The notes under the pieces: generated by a model
The model's database searches: none
The model's input: only the letters and a program-made list of their open reading frames with translations
Told to the model about the DNA's origin: nothing
Shown here: positions 39,298-50,612 of the stretch, piece by piece
How the letters are laid out: each line of letters starts with the position of its first letter
How positions within the stretch are numbered: the stretch's first letter is position 1
NCBI GenBank assembly: GCA_947184155.2
Contig: CAMXCT020000369.1
Span: forward strand, 1 to 64,000
Direction of reading: 5' to 3'
Length of the DNA stretch: 64,000 nucleotides
Origin: Cladocopium goreaui
Taxonomy: Eukaryota > Sar > Dinophyceae > Suessiales > Symbiodiniaceae
Position numbers and translations under genes: made by a program

Positions 39298-40067
39298 TGT
39301 CACTCTTTTGAAAAAAGATGAAAGCATTATTTCTCCAAACAAAAAATTGTGAACCCTCACAAATAAGGATCAACAGGAATCTTCTCTGGTTGGTGGTAAA
39401 CAAACGTTTGCTAAGCGTTGAAACATCCAACCAAATCTGGAAGCAAACAATTTGACCTTCAACTTCCCATTTCTATTTTCTGAACTTTCGATGTGGTATT
39501 CAATAATTCCACTGGAAACACCACATCCTTCACATGTCACATCATCATTGTAATGCTGTGACTTTTCCCAATCAAGTGGTGGGAGGGCGGGAGTTCCTTT
39601 AAAATAAGGGGCAATTTTGTCACCCACCCCGTTTCTCACTCCCACCCAAAAAATTGGGGAAATGGGAATTATCGGGTGCTCTGACACTTGGCATCACGTC
39701 AATTCGTGTCAACGTTCGACAGTGATGGAATCATGACCCATCCAATGCACCTACAACAAGATCAGCTGGAACCATGACCGGCCTTGGATTTACCCCCGAC
39801 TGTGCAATTACTGGAAGCAAAAAGGAAATCAATATAAAGTCCGAGTGTTGTGCACTTGTGTTCTCTTTTTCGAAGCGTCGGCAACTGCGTTTTTTGTAGT
39901 AAGTTTTATTTATGTAAATGGTATGTTTACATGAATACTGCTTACCTCACATCACAACGGTACGCCATATAATTTAATATAATTATATGGATTGCAAATT
40001 AACATTTGAAACTTCCACCACCAGTGTTGACTTAGTCTCAACCGATCCTGGTTTTGTGGAGAAATAA
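39298..40067 (+). mobile_element. E2: 770-bp internally deleted copy of E1
   Basis: Block B (39298-39616), a 45-bp linker unique to E2, then block A (39664-40067), head to tail with E1 and joined by GA. The whole protein-coding interior is missing. Differences from the E1 blocks are only a few bases. It is analogous to MITE-like derivatives of other transposons, and the interrupted integrase codons resume immediately after it. Confidence 0.82.
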
Positions 40068-40068
40068 G

Positions 40069-41685
40069 ACACGCTTACCTTATCAACCATGGTGCCCTGC
40101 ATGTGTCATGGCAAAAGGGAGACCTGAGCAGCACAAAACAGATCTGACGCGGGTTCAACGTCGGGAGCTTCCAGTGATTTCTTGGGATTTTGCGTTTACT
40201 GGCAAGAGTTGTGAAAGTGTTGATGAATCTTCAGATCAGAGCCAGTTGACAACGTTGGTGATGCATGATTCACATACAGGAGCAGTTCATTGTGTGCCTG
40301 TTAACAACAAGAGCCAAACGAGATACATGAGTCAAGAAGTGCTGAGATTTATCAACTTCACTGGACATGGAAAGGTAGCACTACGATGTGATCAAGAGCC
40401 AACGATGTTGCAGATTCAGAAGTTGGTTCAAAGTGCACGTCAGAGACTCAATCTTTCCACTGTGATTGAGAATGCAAAAGTTGGAGACCACGGTAGCAAT
40501 GCTGCAGTTGAGAAAGCAATTGACAGGGTGCGCAATCAGGCCTCAGTTTATTTGCATGCTTTGTCAACAAACATTGGATTCGAGATTTTGCCACGTCATC
40601 CACTTTTTGCTTGGGCTTTTGTGCATTCAAGTTGGACGTTGACAAGATTCACTGTGAAGGCAGGTACAACTCCATATGAGTTGATTTCAGGGCATGGTTA
40701 CAACTCAACGCTGTGCCCAGTTGGTTGCCCAGTGATGGTTTTTGTTGGTGACTCAGTCAAGCAGAAAGGAGATTCAAAGTGGCATCGCGGCATTTTTCTC
40801 GCGAAATCCATGAGCAATGACATGTTCCTCACTGCAGTTGGTGGTACTCTGAAGTTGTCACGTTCTGTCACGATGATTTTTTCACAGTGGCATGAGCACA
40901 TGGATCAATACAGGCAGGTACTTACGTTTCCATGGCAGCTTGAGGGTTCAGTTGGAAGCAGAGTGAGCCCTACAGTGCGAGACCCAGACATCACAGCATT
41001 TGCAGTTCCTGGCATTGATGATGAAGCAGCAGATGATCCAGCAGAGGATACAACTATTCCACTCATGATTGAAGATTTGGTTCCAATAGCTGGCTCTAGT
41101 AGGAGGAATACACCACCACCTCCCACTGCAGTTGTGAGTGCACCAGCAGATGCTTCTGAAACGGCCACAACAGCAACTGCAATGCAAGACAATGCAGAGC
41201 CTTTGACTATCGACCAGGCGGGGCTACCGGTACCAAGCCTACAGCCACCTGGACCTATGACACCAGGCATGGAGATTGCAATGGATGTTACAACTGGAGA
41301 TGCAGCTGAGGGTGAAATAGCTGATGTTTCAGAACCAGATTCAAAACGACCAAGACTCTCTGTAATGCGTGTTGGAGAAGAAACACTTTTCCATGTTGAT
41401 GTGGACAGTTCAGAAATCATGCAAGAGCTTGAAGAACATGGTACTTTGGTTTCAGATGAAATTTTGCACGATAGCATGTTCAGTGTTTGGGACAGTGATG
41501 AGATGCCACGAGAACTTACTGAAAATGACTTGTGGCAGCCTTATTCTGCGTTGGAGCCTACACTGGACAGTTTGCAGTTGGAAAGCATCGATGAATATGC
41601 AGATTCCATAGAGATTGAGAGATTGCTTGGAATGAAAGTGATTGCAACCGTGCAGATTTCACTGGTGAGCTCGGTACTCAACTGA
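40069..41685 (+). pseudogene. Copia-2 integrase
   Basis: From the codon after E2 the frame reads TRLPYQPWCPACVMAKGRPE, the second half of the HHCC zinc motif, followed by the rve core: VISWDFAFTG (first Asp), ALRCDQEP (second Asp) and HGSNAAVEKAI (Glu). All three acidic catalytic residues are present. A hydrophilic Pro/Ser/Thr/Asp/Glu-rich linker of about 230 residues follows (residues 310-480), then the run-up to RT (ERLLGMKVI), where a frameshift near 41640 ends the frame at 41685. The domain is catalytically plausible but the gene is split by E1/E2. Confidence 0.85.
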
Positions 41686-42881
41686 GTGCTAAGTTTGTGC
41701 GTTCATGGAGAAAGAAAACCAGAAAGCAGTGTGATTCAGCTGGAAAGGTGATTTCAGAAACGCAAGGTTGGTTGCGCAGATCCAGATTGGTTGCAAGAGA
41801 GTACAACTGGATGGACATTAGAGAAGATGTTTACAGCCCTTCCTCAAGCTCCTCCATTGTTAAACTCCTTCCTTCTCTGTGTATGTCCGATGGATTCAAC
41901 ACAAATTGAGTTTTTGGGTACGCTGGACATTGGTGATGCATTTCTACAAGTGGATCAACCGATCCCACGCGTTGTGCGCCTTGGTGACCGAGATTTTGTG
42001 ATACAGAAATGCCTTCCTGGACAGCGGGAAGAATCAAAACTCTGGTATTTGCATTTTGTGAAAGTCTTGAAAGAGAAGTTCAACGCTGAGGTGTGTGCAA
42101 GGAGCAGCCATGCATCTTGCGTGTTGGAAGAAAGCTTGCAATGTTGTTGCATGTGGACGATGTGCTTTTTCTTGGAGGTGAGAAATGGATTCAAGAAACG
42201 TTTTTGCCTGAGTTGAGAAAAGACTTCAAAGTGATTTCAACTGTGGTGAATTTCGAGAAAGGTGGAAGCTTCGAGTTTTTGAAGCGATATCATGTGATTG
42301 AGCCGTTTTACTCCGAGATCACAGTGCACCCGGAAGAGAAACACATTCACAGCATGTTTGAGCGGTATGGAAAACTGAATGGGAAACCTCCAAAGTTGGC
42401 CAAGACACCATGCTATGCATCCTCAACACCTGGTGATGCAAAGCCTCAGAAACCCTTGTCCAATGAGATGGCGGCAGAATTTCGCTCACTGGTTGGGATT
42501 GCCATGTATGTGGCACAGGAAAGATTCGATCTACAGTTTGCAACAAAGACTTTGGCGCAGAGCTTGAAGTCTCCAACGATGCAGTCCTGGATCGATTTGG
42601 ATAGGCTAATTGCATACGCCAAATACAGTGAACATTTTGCTTTGAGGATGAAAAGAACGAGCAAGGGCATGTTTTTTCAAGCAGGTTTGAGAGAAGTGGA
42701 AACAGAAAGCAACATGAATGTGATTGAGACGTTTTCAGCTTCAGACTGGTCAAGCCGTTCCACTTCATCAGCCATACATGTCCTCAATGGTAATGTAATT
42801 TGGTCAACAAGTCGAACACAGAAGTGCGTAGCATTGAGTAGCACTGAAGCTGAATGGTATGCTGCAACTAGCTGTTTTTGA
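41640..42881 (+). pseudogene. Copia-2 reverse transcriptase and RNase H start
   Basis: Three frames are needed. Frame one: RSRLVAREYNWMDIREDVYS and the SPSSSSS motif. Shift near 41885: LGTLDIGDAFLQVDQP (first catalytic Asp) and KCLPGQREESKLWYLHF. Shift near 42090: MLLHVDDVLFLG (VDD, second and third Asp), then RSLVGIAMYVAQERFDLQFA and the RNase H start FSASDWSS (Asp) and SSTEAEWYAA (Glu). All catalytic residues survive, so the frame breaks are the main defect. A last shift near 42865 leads to the following frame. Confidence 0.85.
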
Positions 42882-44085
42882 TGGACTTTTTCTCAGACAT
42901 GTCATCAGTTTTCTTTGCGATGATGAGGTTGAAACATTGACACTTCATACAGATAACTCAGCAGTTCGAATGCTGTCACGAAAGCTTGGAGCTGGAAGGC
43001 TTAGACATATCAGAGGTCGTTTGCTTTGGCTGCAGGAGAAAGTGGCAGGCAACGAGCTGATCATCAAGCAGATCAAAACCAACTACAACATTGCTGACAG
43101 CAACACAAAGGCATTGAACAAAGATCGTCATCATTGTCGACTTTTCATGCTCGGTTTTGTTTGTAATGGTGATGCGGCTGGTGAAAGTGAATTTTCCAGA
43201 ATGGAAGCCAAAGAATTTCTGAAGCAGCAGGTGAAACTTGTTAGCCATGCAATTGCAGACCAAACTCAATCGAAATCTGCTTCAAAGTTGAATCAGTTTG
43301 CAAAACAAGTTCTCAGAGTCATTTCTACATGGAGTGTTGTGACCATGGCAGAAGGACAGCAGGTATCTGGATTCCTTGAGGCAATCAAGCCTTACAAAGC
43401 CTTGAGTCTGTGGCATGTGGTTTCGAGCCCAATGGTTTACATGATGGCAATGGGATTTATTTTCATGCTGGCATTTGTGATATTTATGATACCTTTTGGT
43501 ACTGGCAATGCTGAGACAGTCGAGGAGCCGGAGCCAGAAGGTGATGTCGATGCAATTCAGCTTGAACCAATAGCTGAACCTCCGACTTCACGGTTTGCTA
43601 TGCATGATAAAAGCTTAGGAGCCAAGTACCCAAGCGTGCTTTCAGATCCAATGGTGCGACCAGAGGGTATTCTTGTTTGGTTGCACAAGCAATGTGAACT
43701 TCGAGCGCGACGAGACTACAAGGTGCAACAGGCCTATCAGGCCTATGAGATTGGGCTGTCACGAGTTCGAAGAGGAATTCGTATACACCCAGATAGCCCA
43801 AACCAAAGTTTCGAAGATGAAGGAGAAGAAGAAATGTACGACAGATATGCCCACTCCAATTTGAGCGATGTTTCGCAACCAGATTTGTGGATGGAAATAC
43901 ACCACCAAGATGAAAGCAATGAGGAGCGCTACATGCGCTATCTATTTGCAGAGCGCGATGAGGTCTCAGATGGAGAATACTGGGATGAACTTTTCGAGCA
44001 AGCCATGCGCGAAAATGAAGAGACCGCAAGGAGAACCCCAGAAGAGACTTTGCGAGAACTTGAGAGAAATGAGGATGAGATGTGA
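42859..44085 (+). CDS. Copia-2 RNase H end plus transmembrane C-terminal extension
   Basis: The frame has 408 codons. Residues 1-100 finish RNase H: LHTDNSAVRML (Asp about 32), LRHIRGRLLWLQEKV and NIADSNTKAL (Asp about 80). About 300 residues follow that copia pol usually lacks: a helical linker, a strong hydrophobic segment at about 191-213 (MVYMMAMGFIFMLAFVIFMI), then a long acidic/charged tail rich in Glu, Arg and Tyr (EEEMYDRYAH, DESNEERYMRYLFAERDE). The frame is intact to a stop at 44085. One membrane helix after RNase H recalls env-like extensions of some plant copia elements (Sireviruses), but no sequence link is visible. Confidence 0.75.
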   Translation: MLQLAVFDGLFLRHVISFLCDDEVETLTLHTDNSAVRMLSRKLGAGRLRHIRGRLLWLQEKVAGNELIIKQIKTNYNIADSNTKALNKDRHHCRLFMLGFVCNGDAAGESEFSRMEAKEFLKQQVKLVSHAIADQTQSKSASKLNQFAKQVLRVISTWSVVTMAEGQQVSGFLEAIKPYKALSLWHVVSSPMVYMMAMGFIFMLAFVIFMIPFGTGNAETVEEPEPEGDVDAIQLEPIAEPPTSRFAMHDKSLGAKYPSVLSDPMVRPEGILVWLHKQCELRARRDYKVQQAYQAYEIGLSRVRRGIRIHPDSPNQSFEDEGEEEMYDRYAHSNLSDVSQPDLWMEIHHQDESNEERYMRYLFAERDEVSDGEYWDELFEQAMRENEETARRTPEETLRELERNEDEM

Positions 44086-44460
44086 AGCTTGGATGATTTA
44101 CCCTACACCTGGTGAGAGTTAACTTGATCTCTCACAGGTCCCTGAGAGAGCAATTGACAGTTCCATGGTGACTGTGACACAACGTCATAGCATTGTTTTT
44201 CAATCAACTTCCACGTCCCTAGCAGTGGAGCATAGGTGATGCTCACGTGGATTTTTGGTTGTGATTTTTTTGTTGTTTCATGCCGTAGGTATAGGAACTT
44301 CAACAATTTGTCCAATGAGTAAAAACACTCATGGTACAAAGGCAGGGTATGTAGAAGTTTCGAACGGACTTCACCCCTTGTGCAGTAGCAGTTTGCTAGT
44401 TGAAAACTACTCCAAAACAGTTGGAAACAGTTTCAAACTCACACCTGCATGTAACACACG
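44086..44460. other. 3' flank of copia-2
   Basis: No gene and no convincing polypurine tract or LTR. An imperfect inverted pair AGAGTTAACTTGATCTCTC lies at about 44113. Confidence 0.3.
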
Positions 44461-44850
44461 TGTTTGGTGAACAGCGCGGATGTCCGAGGCTTTTGGGGAT
44501 CAAAAGAGTTTTTTACTTCTCTACATACATTGTTGGGGCGTTCCGACAACGACTGCATGACTTCAGATGTTGCCCTTGAGATGCCTGCGAAGTTGAGCCT
44601 TCGAATGGCGCAGGAATGCACCACCTTTGTGTCAAAAAGAGATTTGCGAGCGCAGAGTGTGGGATTTTCGAGATTCAGTTGATGTCAGCTGTGATGTTCA
44701 TTTTTTTTTGGGATGTTTGTGCAATGGTTTGTTGGTACTGCCACTTCCTCCACAATTTCTTGTGAAACATGTTGTTCGATATTTGGGTTTTTTCTTTCAC
44801 GCGGTCTTGCGTCCTCCTCCCTATCTAACACACAGGATAGTGTAGTGTAG
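44461..44850 (+). repeat. Dispersed repeat R, copy 1
   Basis: Direct repeat with 45405-45745 (offset about 891-896 bp), sharing TGTTGGGGCGTTCCGACAAC, GAGATGCCTGCGAAGTTGAG and CTTGTGAAACATGTTGTTC. The part between TGTTGGGG and CTAACACA is 302 bp in both copies. The 44461-44515 part matches 27845. Confidence 0.8.
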
Positions 44851-45404
44851 TGTAGGCTTCATAGGGCGCGCCCGTGAGTCTATACAGTGCTATGTGTTGG
44901 GTGGGTGGGTGGGACTTCTTTGGAATGGCTTGGCTGGCAATCCATGTGGGTTCAAAGACAAGGAGTGCTACGTTGCAAATTTCATACAGCAGTTATTTGT
45001 GCAGCTTGCGAGTTTGTGGATTTTGATTTTCACACCTTTTCGTTTTGGAAACAATGGTGGGTCTCAGTTGCTGGTGGAAATCACTTGGTGTTTGTTCAGC
45101 TTCACAATTTCTTGACTTGATGTTTCTTGGATGTCTTGTGGTACTTTCAGCTCGCTCGTGGTTTATACAGATGCAGTGCTTGGTTGCTTGGAGACAAACG
45201 GATTCAAACTGGAACCGAAGTTTCTTTTGAGTTGCTTGACGCAACTTTTAATTCTCTCTTGCGGAACGTTTACATGAAGATCTTTATTTTGAGAAGCATT
45301 GGCCTGGAGAAATTTTCAGATACCCACCCTCCCTGTCCCTTGTTGGATGGGGGGTGAATCCTGCACAAGACGGGGGTGCAGTTGACGTTTGCAGGCTGCA
45401 TCGT
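44851..45404. other. Spacer between R copies
   Basis: Non-coding; GGTGGGTGGG tract near 44900. Nothing else recognised. Confidence 0.3.
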
Positions 45405-45745
45405 TTCTTCACTACATATGTTGTTGGGGCGTTCCGACAACGACTGCATGACTTCAGATGTTGCCCTTGAGATGCCTGCGAAGTTGAGCCTTCGAATGGC
45501 GCAGGAATTCACCACCTTTGTGTCAAAAAGAGATTTGCGAGCGCAGAGCGTGGGATTTTCGAGATTCAGTTGATGTCAACTGTGATGTTCATTTTTTTTT
45601 GGATGTTTGTGCAATGGTTTGTTGGTACTGCCACTTCCTCCACAATTTCTTGTGAAACATGTTGTTCAATATTTGGGGTTCTTCCTTTACGCGGTCTTGC
45701 GTCCTTCCTCCCTACCTAACACATAGCATAATGTAACTCAATACA
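45405..45745 (+). repeat. Dispersed repeat R, copy 2
   Basis: See copy 1. A few percent different. Preceded by an unrelated GC-rich stretch (GATGGGGGGTGAATCC near 45345). Confidence 0.8.
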
Positions 45746-48700
45746 GGCCACGGGTTTTTATTGAGGAGGGGTGTTAAATTTTTTGCTGTGTATTCACATC
45801 ATTTCCCATGGAACCACTTGATTGGTGGTGTACCGCCGCAGTGGCTTCAGTCAGGTGTGAAAACGCAGTGCCCAGTTCGTGTCCGTTGCCTTGAAAAAAT
45901 CAGCCTTCCATTTGGTTGGACGAAAAAGACGCGCTCAATCTCAGGGTCTTGGTGTGGGGACAGAGTGAAAGTGGAGTAAGTGTTCATGCGATATTTGCAG
46001 AGCCGGTGATCCACAAGAAAGTGGGAAGATGTGGGACGTAAAAGCAAAAATCGGCACTTCGGAACAAGTCGTCTGTGGGCCATGACGTGACAAATTTGAA
46101 CCTGTTTACCGACCATGAGTGTTTTCTTTGCAAACAAAAAATGTTTGCATGGCATAATCACCATTTCACCGTTTTTCTTCAGTTTTTTTTGTCGAAACAA
46201 ATGGTGATTTTGTATTTCGATGTTGCGGTTGCTTTCTGCTCATGGATGCTGCGCATGGGGGGCATGAAACATGATGATGTTAATTTGTAAGGCACGCGCC
46301 AGAAAGAAACAAACAACCAGGAGTCAAGACCAACGTTGTTGGCCACCCATTGCGGGCACAACCAACAAAGGCGAACTAAGTACACATTGAAGGAAAAATT
46401 GTTGCCAAAATATTTTCACGAACAAATTGTGAGATTTGGGAAGGAACGAATTTCCAGTACTTTGCACGATTTTTAAATATCCCCACATCAGGTGTTTCAA
46501 TCCAACAAAAAACAAATCCGCTTATGGTTCGATGTGGTTATATAGTCCTCTCCAGGGGGGCGCTTATGTAATAAATATGCGCTAGAGGCACTGCAAAATT
46601 CAAAACAGTTGGAAAATACCTGCGTGAAAATGTGACGTGACATGTGCTGCTGTGGGCTAGTGTCAATTCCAGGTGGTGATCCCCCTTGTCAACAACTGTT
46701 TCTTCGTGGCACATGGTGTTCGCATGGAACAATAATGGGAAATATACGTACTATTGCACTGTTCATTGTTCGCATTTTTTTCCGTGTTTACACAGAGACC
46801 GGCTGCATCCAATGTCCTTTCCAAATTGTTGATCAATCGAGTCAATTCGTTTAAAAATCATGGAATAGCATTCAATTCCTGGGGCTCGATCCAACCGTTT
46901 TTGATTTCATCGACCACGTTGCATTGATGTCGTTTCGGCGGCAAACAGTTGTTGAAAACCCACAAAGTCAAATCCAACATTTCGAAATTTTTGTTTTGGG
47001 ACTCTCACCTTCGCGCGCGATGGCATTTGCCACAGTATTAACCTGAACATACGCAACTGCTGGGACTGGTTGTGTGACATGCACTCCTTGAAATACAATA
47101 GTTCCGGGCAAAATATCAGTTATTTTTTTTGACAGCAACTAAGAATCAACGACCCTAAACTTGTAAGAATCCTCACTGTCATGCTCCAGTTTGTTCATTC
47201 GTTTTTGGAAGTCATTGTTTTTCTTCCCTTTTTTGGGCCACATCACATCTTGTTTCAATTTTCCCATGTCATGATCCATTTTTTCCATTCTTTCGATAAA
47301 ACCTTCTTGACCCATTGCATCTTGCAAGGGTTGCTGTTGATTGCCGCTGACATACCTTTTGTGTTTCTCATACCGTTAGTGACTTTTACTTTTTGGTGTT
47401 TTCAGGCGGTTTTTTTCATATTTGGTGGTTGCCGCTTGATCTTTCCAAAGACAATGGAACGGAACCGCAATTTGAAGGGATGTAAAAATGCCAATCAAGG
47501 TAGAAAATGTAAACAACGCCAGCAAACATTTTTTTCGTTTAAGATACTTTTGGTAAAGAGTAGCCTTCGATCCAGACTGGGGACAGGCACAGCCATGCAC
47601 CGCCATGAACACGGGGTCACGGTCCAACCATGCCTTAAACAAATTGCGCAGGGACGACCTTGATCTGCCCGAAATCGCAAAGGGAAAGGCAATTGCAGTA
47701 TTCATGGAAGACCTTGACCCACAACAGAATGAGGACCAAAACGAACTTGGTTCACCCAGTCAACACGATGATGTGGTGTAAAGGGTGGGCCTCAAAATGG
47801 TAAACAATTTGTAATGATGACCAGGCATGCTTCAAACAGGGTATGCGTTTGGTTTCATGAACGTACGGTTTGTGAACGTGCTCCATACCTGTGAAAACAT
47901 GAAATCTTACAACAATTATCGTGATACCAGCATGTAAAACGCTGGATGCACCGCCGCTGGCCCGATCAATGACGCTGGAAAATTTAGATTACAAAATTTA
48001 AATTTCATGCTGGAACCTTAAATGTAACAACAAATGTTCCAAAAAAATGATGGTCTTAAATCGAGTGATGACCAGCGATATTCGTTGAACAACTGTGTAA
48101 CAAACCTGTGCTTGTTCATCAGCAACCTCACATGTTTGGATTCTATTTTTTCGCATACGGAAAATTATGGCGCAGCTGCATTTCATTTGTACATTTTTTT
48201 TCAGAAACAGGTTTGGATGGTAAAAACGTTTCGTTCCCAATTTTTGCGTGTGGTTCCTTGCTGATATTTAGAAGGTAGATGATATATGGCCACATGTACT
48301 GACCAAAAACATGGTTATGATTATGTTAAAACAAAAAACTGTGTGGGGAATGTGGCGGCCCAAAATATTGAACGCAAATGCGAAACGACGTTAAGTGTCA
48401 TTTGCATGTCTGAACCCAGCATGTGTTCCAACATAAAAACTTACAACACGTTTGAAACTGAATGGTGTAATGCGTGAATTTTTGCGGCCGTATGTATCAT
48501 CGTCGCCAACATTTTTTTTAGTGTGCATCATGAGTGTGGAAATGTTTTTTTTTGGGTGTTTTGGTGAAGGTGAGGCTGTATATGTAAAAAAATAAGATTC
48601 CGGCACGGCTGCCAGTCTAATGGTTCTGGTTCAACATCAATCGATCTCAGATTTGACCACATGTGAATTTCGTTTTTTATATACAACTAGTTGCGACCTA

Positions 48701-49380
48701 GCATCTTGCAAAGCGAAACCAAGGAGGTGCAATGATATTTTCATAAGATGGCGGCATCCACGTTCCAGCATGAAAAAAGGAATCCGTTGCGGCTGGTCTG
48801 AACATTGTTTTTTTCGGCTACTAGGACCGAGAAAAAATACGAACATCTGAAGAAAATAAGTGCCACGATAAACCAACACCAAATGCGGTGACAAACTGTG
48901 ACAAACTAAACAACCGTGCCGAAATTTTCATTCCATGAAATTTTAACCTAGGTGTGCCTCGGCAAACCGGTAAGGCTGTCAGTGACATTATTTTTTGTTG
49001 GCACCAAAAAAAAAAACAACAAATTCGCAATGTTGTGATGTGCAATAAACATGAAACCAAACCACAGCACAGCGCCAGGTTCAAAGCGTTGGGGCCAAAT
49101 ACAAAGGAGGGAAAAAACATGTGCATGGATGAAAGGAACGGTGCGTGTCCCGAACTCAGAAAAACATGGTGTAAGAGGCCGTGTTGGTGATGACAACAGC
49201 CAATGACATGACTATTCTGCAAATGTCGAACCGAAATTGTGGTAATTTGGACGTTTTCATTTCCCGTCATGAGCGTGAGATGTCCATTTGCGTTTTGACT
49301 GCGCGGGTTTGCACAAAATGGTTGTTCCGGTCTTGGTCTGCAGCATTTTACGTGAAAATTTCTGGATAGGATTGCCTTGG
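45746..49380. other. Large non-coding region
   Basis: About 3.6 kb without a gene I can support. Composition is balanced with frequent homopolymer T and A runs. All open frames are under 190 codons and none contains a known motif. No long repeat was seen. Confidence 0.4.
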
Positions 49381-49535
49381 TCACATTACCATGTGCATTT
49401 CAATTGCTCACGCTCGCGCAAAACGGTTGTCCTCGTGTTTGTTTGCGGCATTTGAATTCCCTCGCGCAAACTATGTGTTGCGGTCTTGGGATCGGTCCTC
49501 CGTCCCCACATCAGCATCCTCACTATCATCTTCGT

Positions 49536-49592
49536 CCTCCTCCACATCATCATCATCATCATCATCGTCATCATCATCATCATTCCCTGACA
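49536..49592 (+). repeat. (TCA)n microsatellite
   Basis: Nearly pure CATCATCATCATC run with a few CGT interruptions. It creates an Asp-rich frame on the minus strand and Ser-rich or His-rich ones on the plus strand, which I treat as artefacts. Confidence 0.9.
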
Positions 49593-50185
49593 TCATCATC
49601 CTCAATTTTATCATCCTCCACCGAGCCTTTCGCAACGTCATCATCTTCCATCCCTTCATCTGCAACGTTGTTCATCCAGAAGAACCACCGTTGTCTTACG
49701 GAATCATCGCCAAAACATGGAAGACAACACAGATAAGAATGGTGGACGCTTGGAAAATGCCGAAGAAGAAACGCTCACTGATGATGAGGAAATGAATTCT
49801 ACAGCTACAATGTCGGTCCTGTTTGGTGCAGTGAGGGCACGCCAGAACGAGGCATGAGCGCTAGACCTTTATTATATAATATTTTACTGACTCAGCAAAC
49901 CATCATGTAGTGATCCTACGGATTTGACCATGCCTGGCAAAACCCTTGTACTGCATATAATATAAATCAAGATCCCGGGGCCTGGGTTTTAATTTTTGAC
50001 GGTTTCTGGCTGTTAAAATTGAGTTTTGAATGGTGCAGGATACATATGAGGGTGTTGGTTCAGCATTATTTGTTAGTGGTTTCTTATCGAACGCGGCTTT
50101 GGTTTACATACGCGTGGTTTATTCAGAGTAACCCCGTCCAGGTTAGCCCCGGTCCGCCTAAGTCTGGCCAGGCCAATCCTAACTG
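49593..50185. other. Non-coding region
   Basis: No gene. An AT-rich patch (TTATTATATAATATTTTA) lies at about 49868. Confidence 0.3.
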
Positions 50186-50280
50186 CTAGGTTCTCCCAAG
50201 TCCTCCCAGGTCCTCCCAGGTTCCCCCGGGTCCTCCCAGGTCCTCCCAGGGTTTTCCAGGTCCTCCCAGAAAATTAGTGA
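50186..50280 (+). repeat. Tandem 10-bp repeat GTCCTCCCAG
   Basis: Seven to eight units of GTCCTCCCAG or close variants in 80 bp. Confidence 0.85.
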
Positions 50281-50469
50281 TTTCTTCCGATTTTGTGAAT
50301 GTCCGGGATTTCCTGGGTTTTATTTTCTGCGATTTTGTGGGGTCTCCGGGATTTCCTGGGAGAACCTGGGTGTTATTCACGGTCACTTCGCGACGAAAAC
50401 CGCCCGCACCAAGTGTAATGGATTCGGGAACGAACGTTTTTTTAGCACTTATTGGGCATTTTTTAGCTC

Positions 50470-50612
50470 CGTATGAAGGTATCGTGGCCCCATATGAGAA
50501 TATGTTGGCCCCATTTGAGGCTATGTTGGCCTTATGTGAGCCTATCTTAAGCTCATGTTGGGCCTATGTTGGGCCTATGTTGGGCCTATGTTGGGCATAT
50601 GTTGGGCCTATC
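50470..50612 (+). repeat. Tandem 12-bp repeat ATGTTGGGCCT
   Basis: Successive units of CTATGTTGGGCC preceded by more degenerate TATGTTGGCC(C/T) units. It forms a low-complexity start to the open frame that follows. Confidence 0.85.

Larger units (their letters stand above)
29637..44085 (+). mobile_element. Copia-2: full pol-order Ty1/copia element, frameshifted and interrupted
   Basis: Gag, zinc knuckle, protease, integrase, RT, RNase H and a membrane-spanning C-terminal extension occur in copia order (integrase before RT). The integrase gene is split by a 7.78-kb insertion (32293-40067). At least seven frame breaks or stops occur outside that insertion. Neither LTR could be placed. Confidence 0.88.

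Noticed and set aside
32293-39616. LTR retrotransposon interpretation of the repeated blocks in E1/E2
   Set aside because: The left and right ends of E1 differ from each other (B and A); each block is repeated only because E2 is a deleted second copy.
32293-40067. Helitron
   Set aside because: No TC start, no CTRR end, insertion not between A and T, no Rep or helicase gene, and the hairpin is about 75 bp from the end.
44531-45723. Calling the two R repeats LTRs of a TRIM element
   Set aside because: No matching target duplication, no primer site or polypurine tract, and similarity continues past both ends; kept as a finding only.
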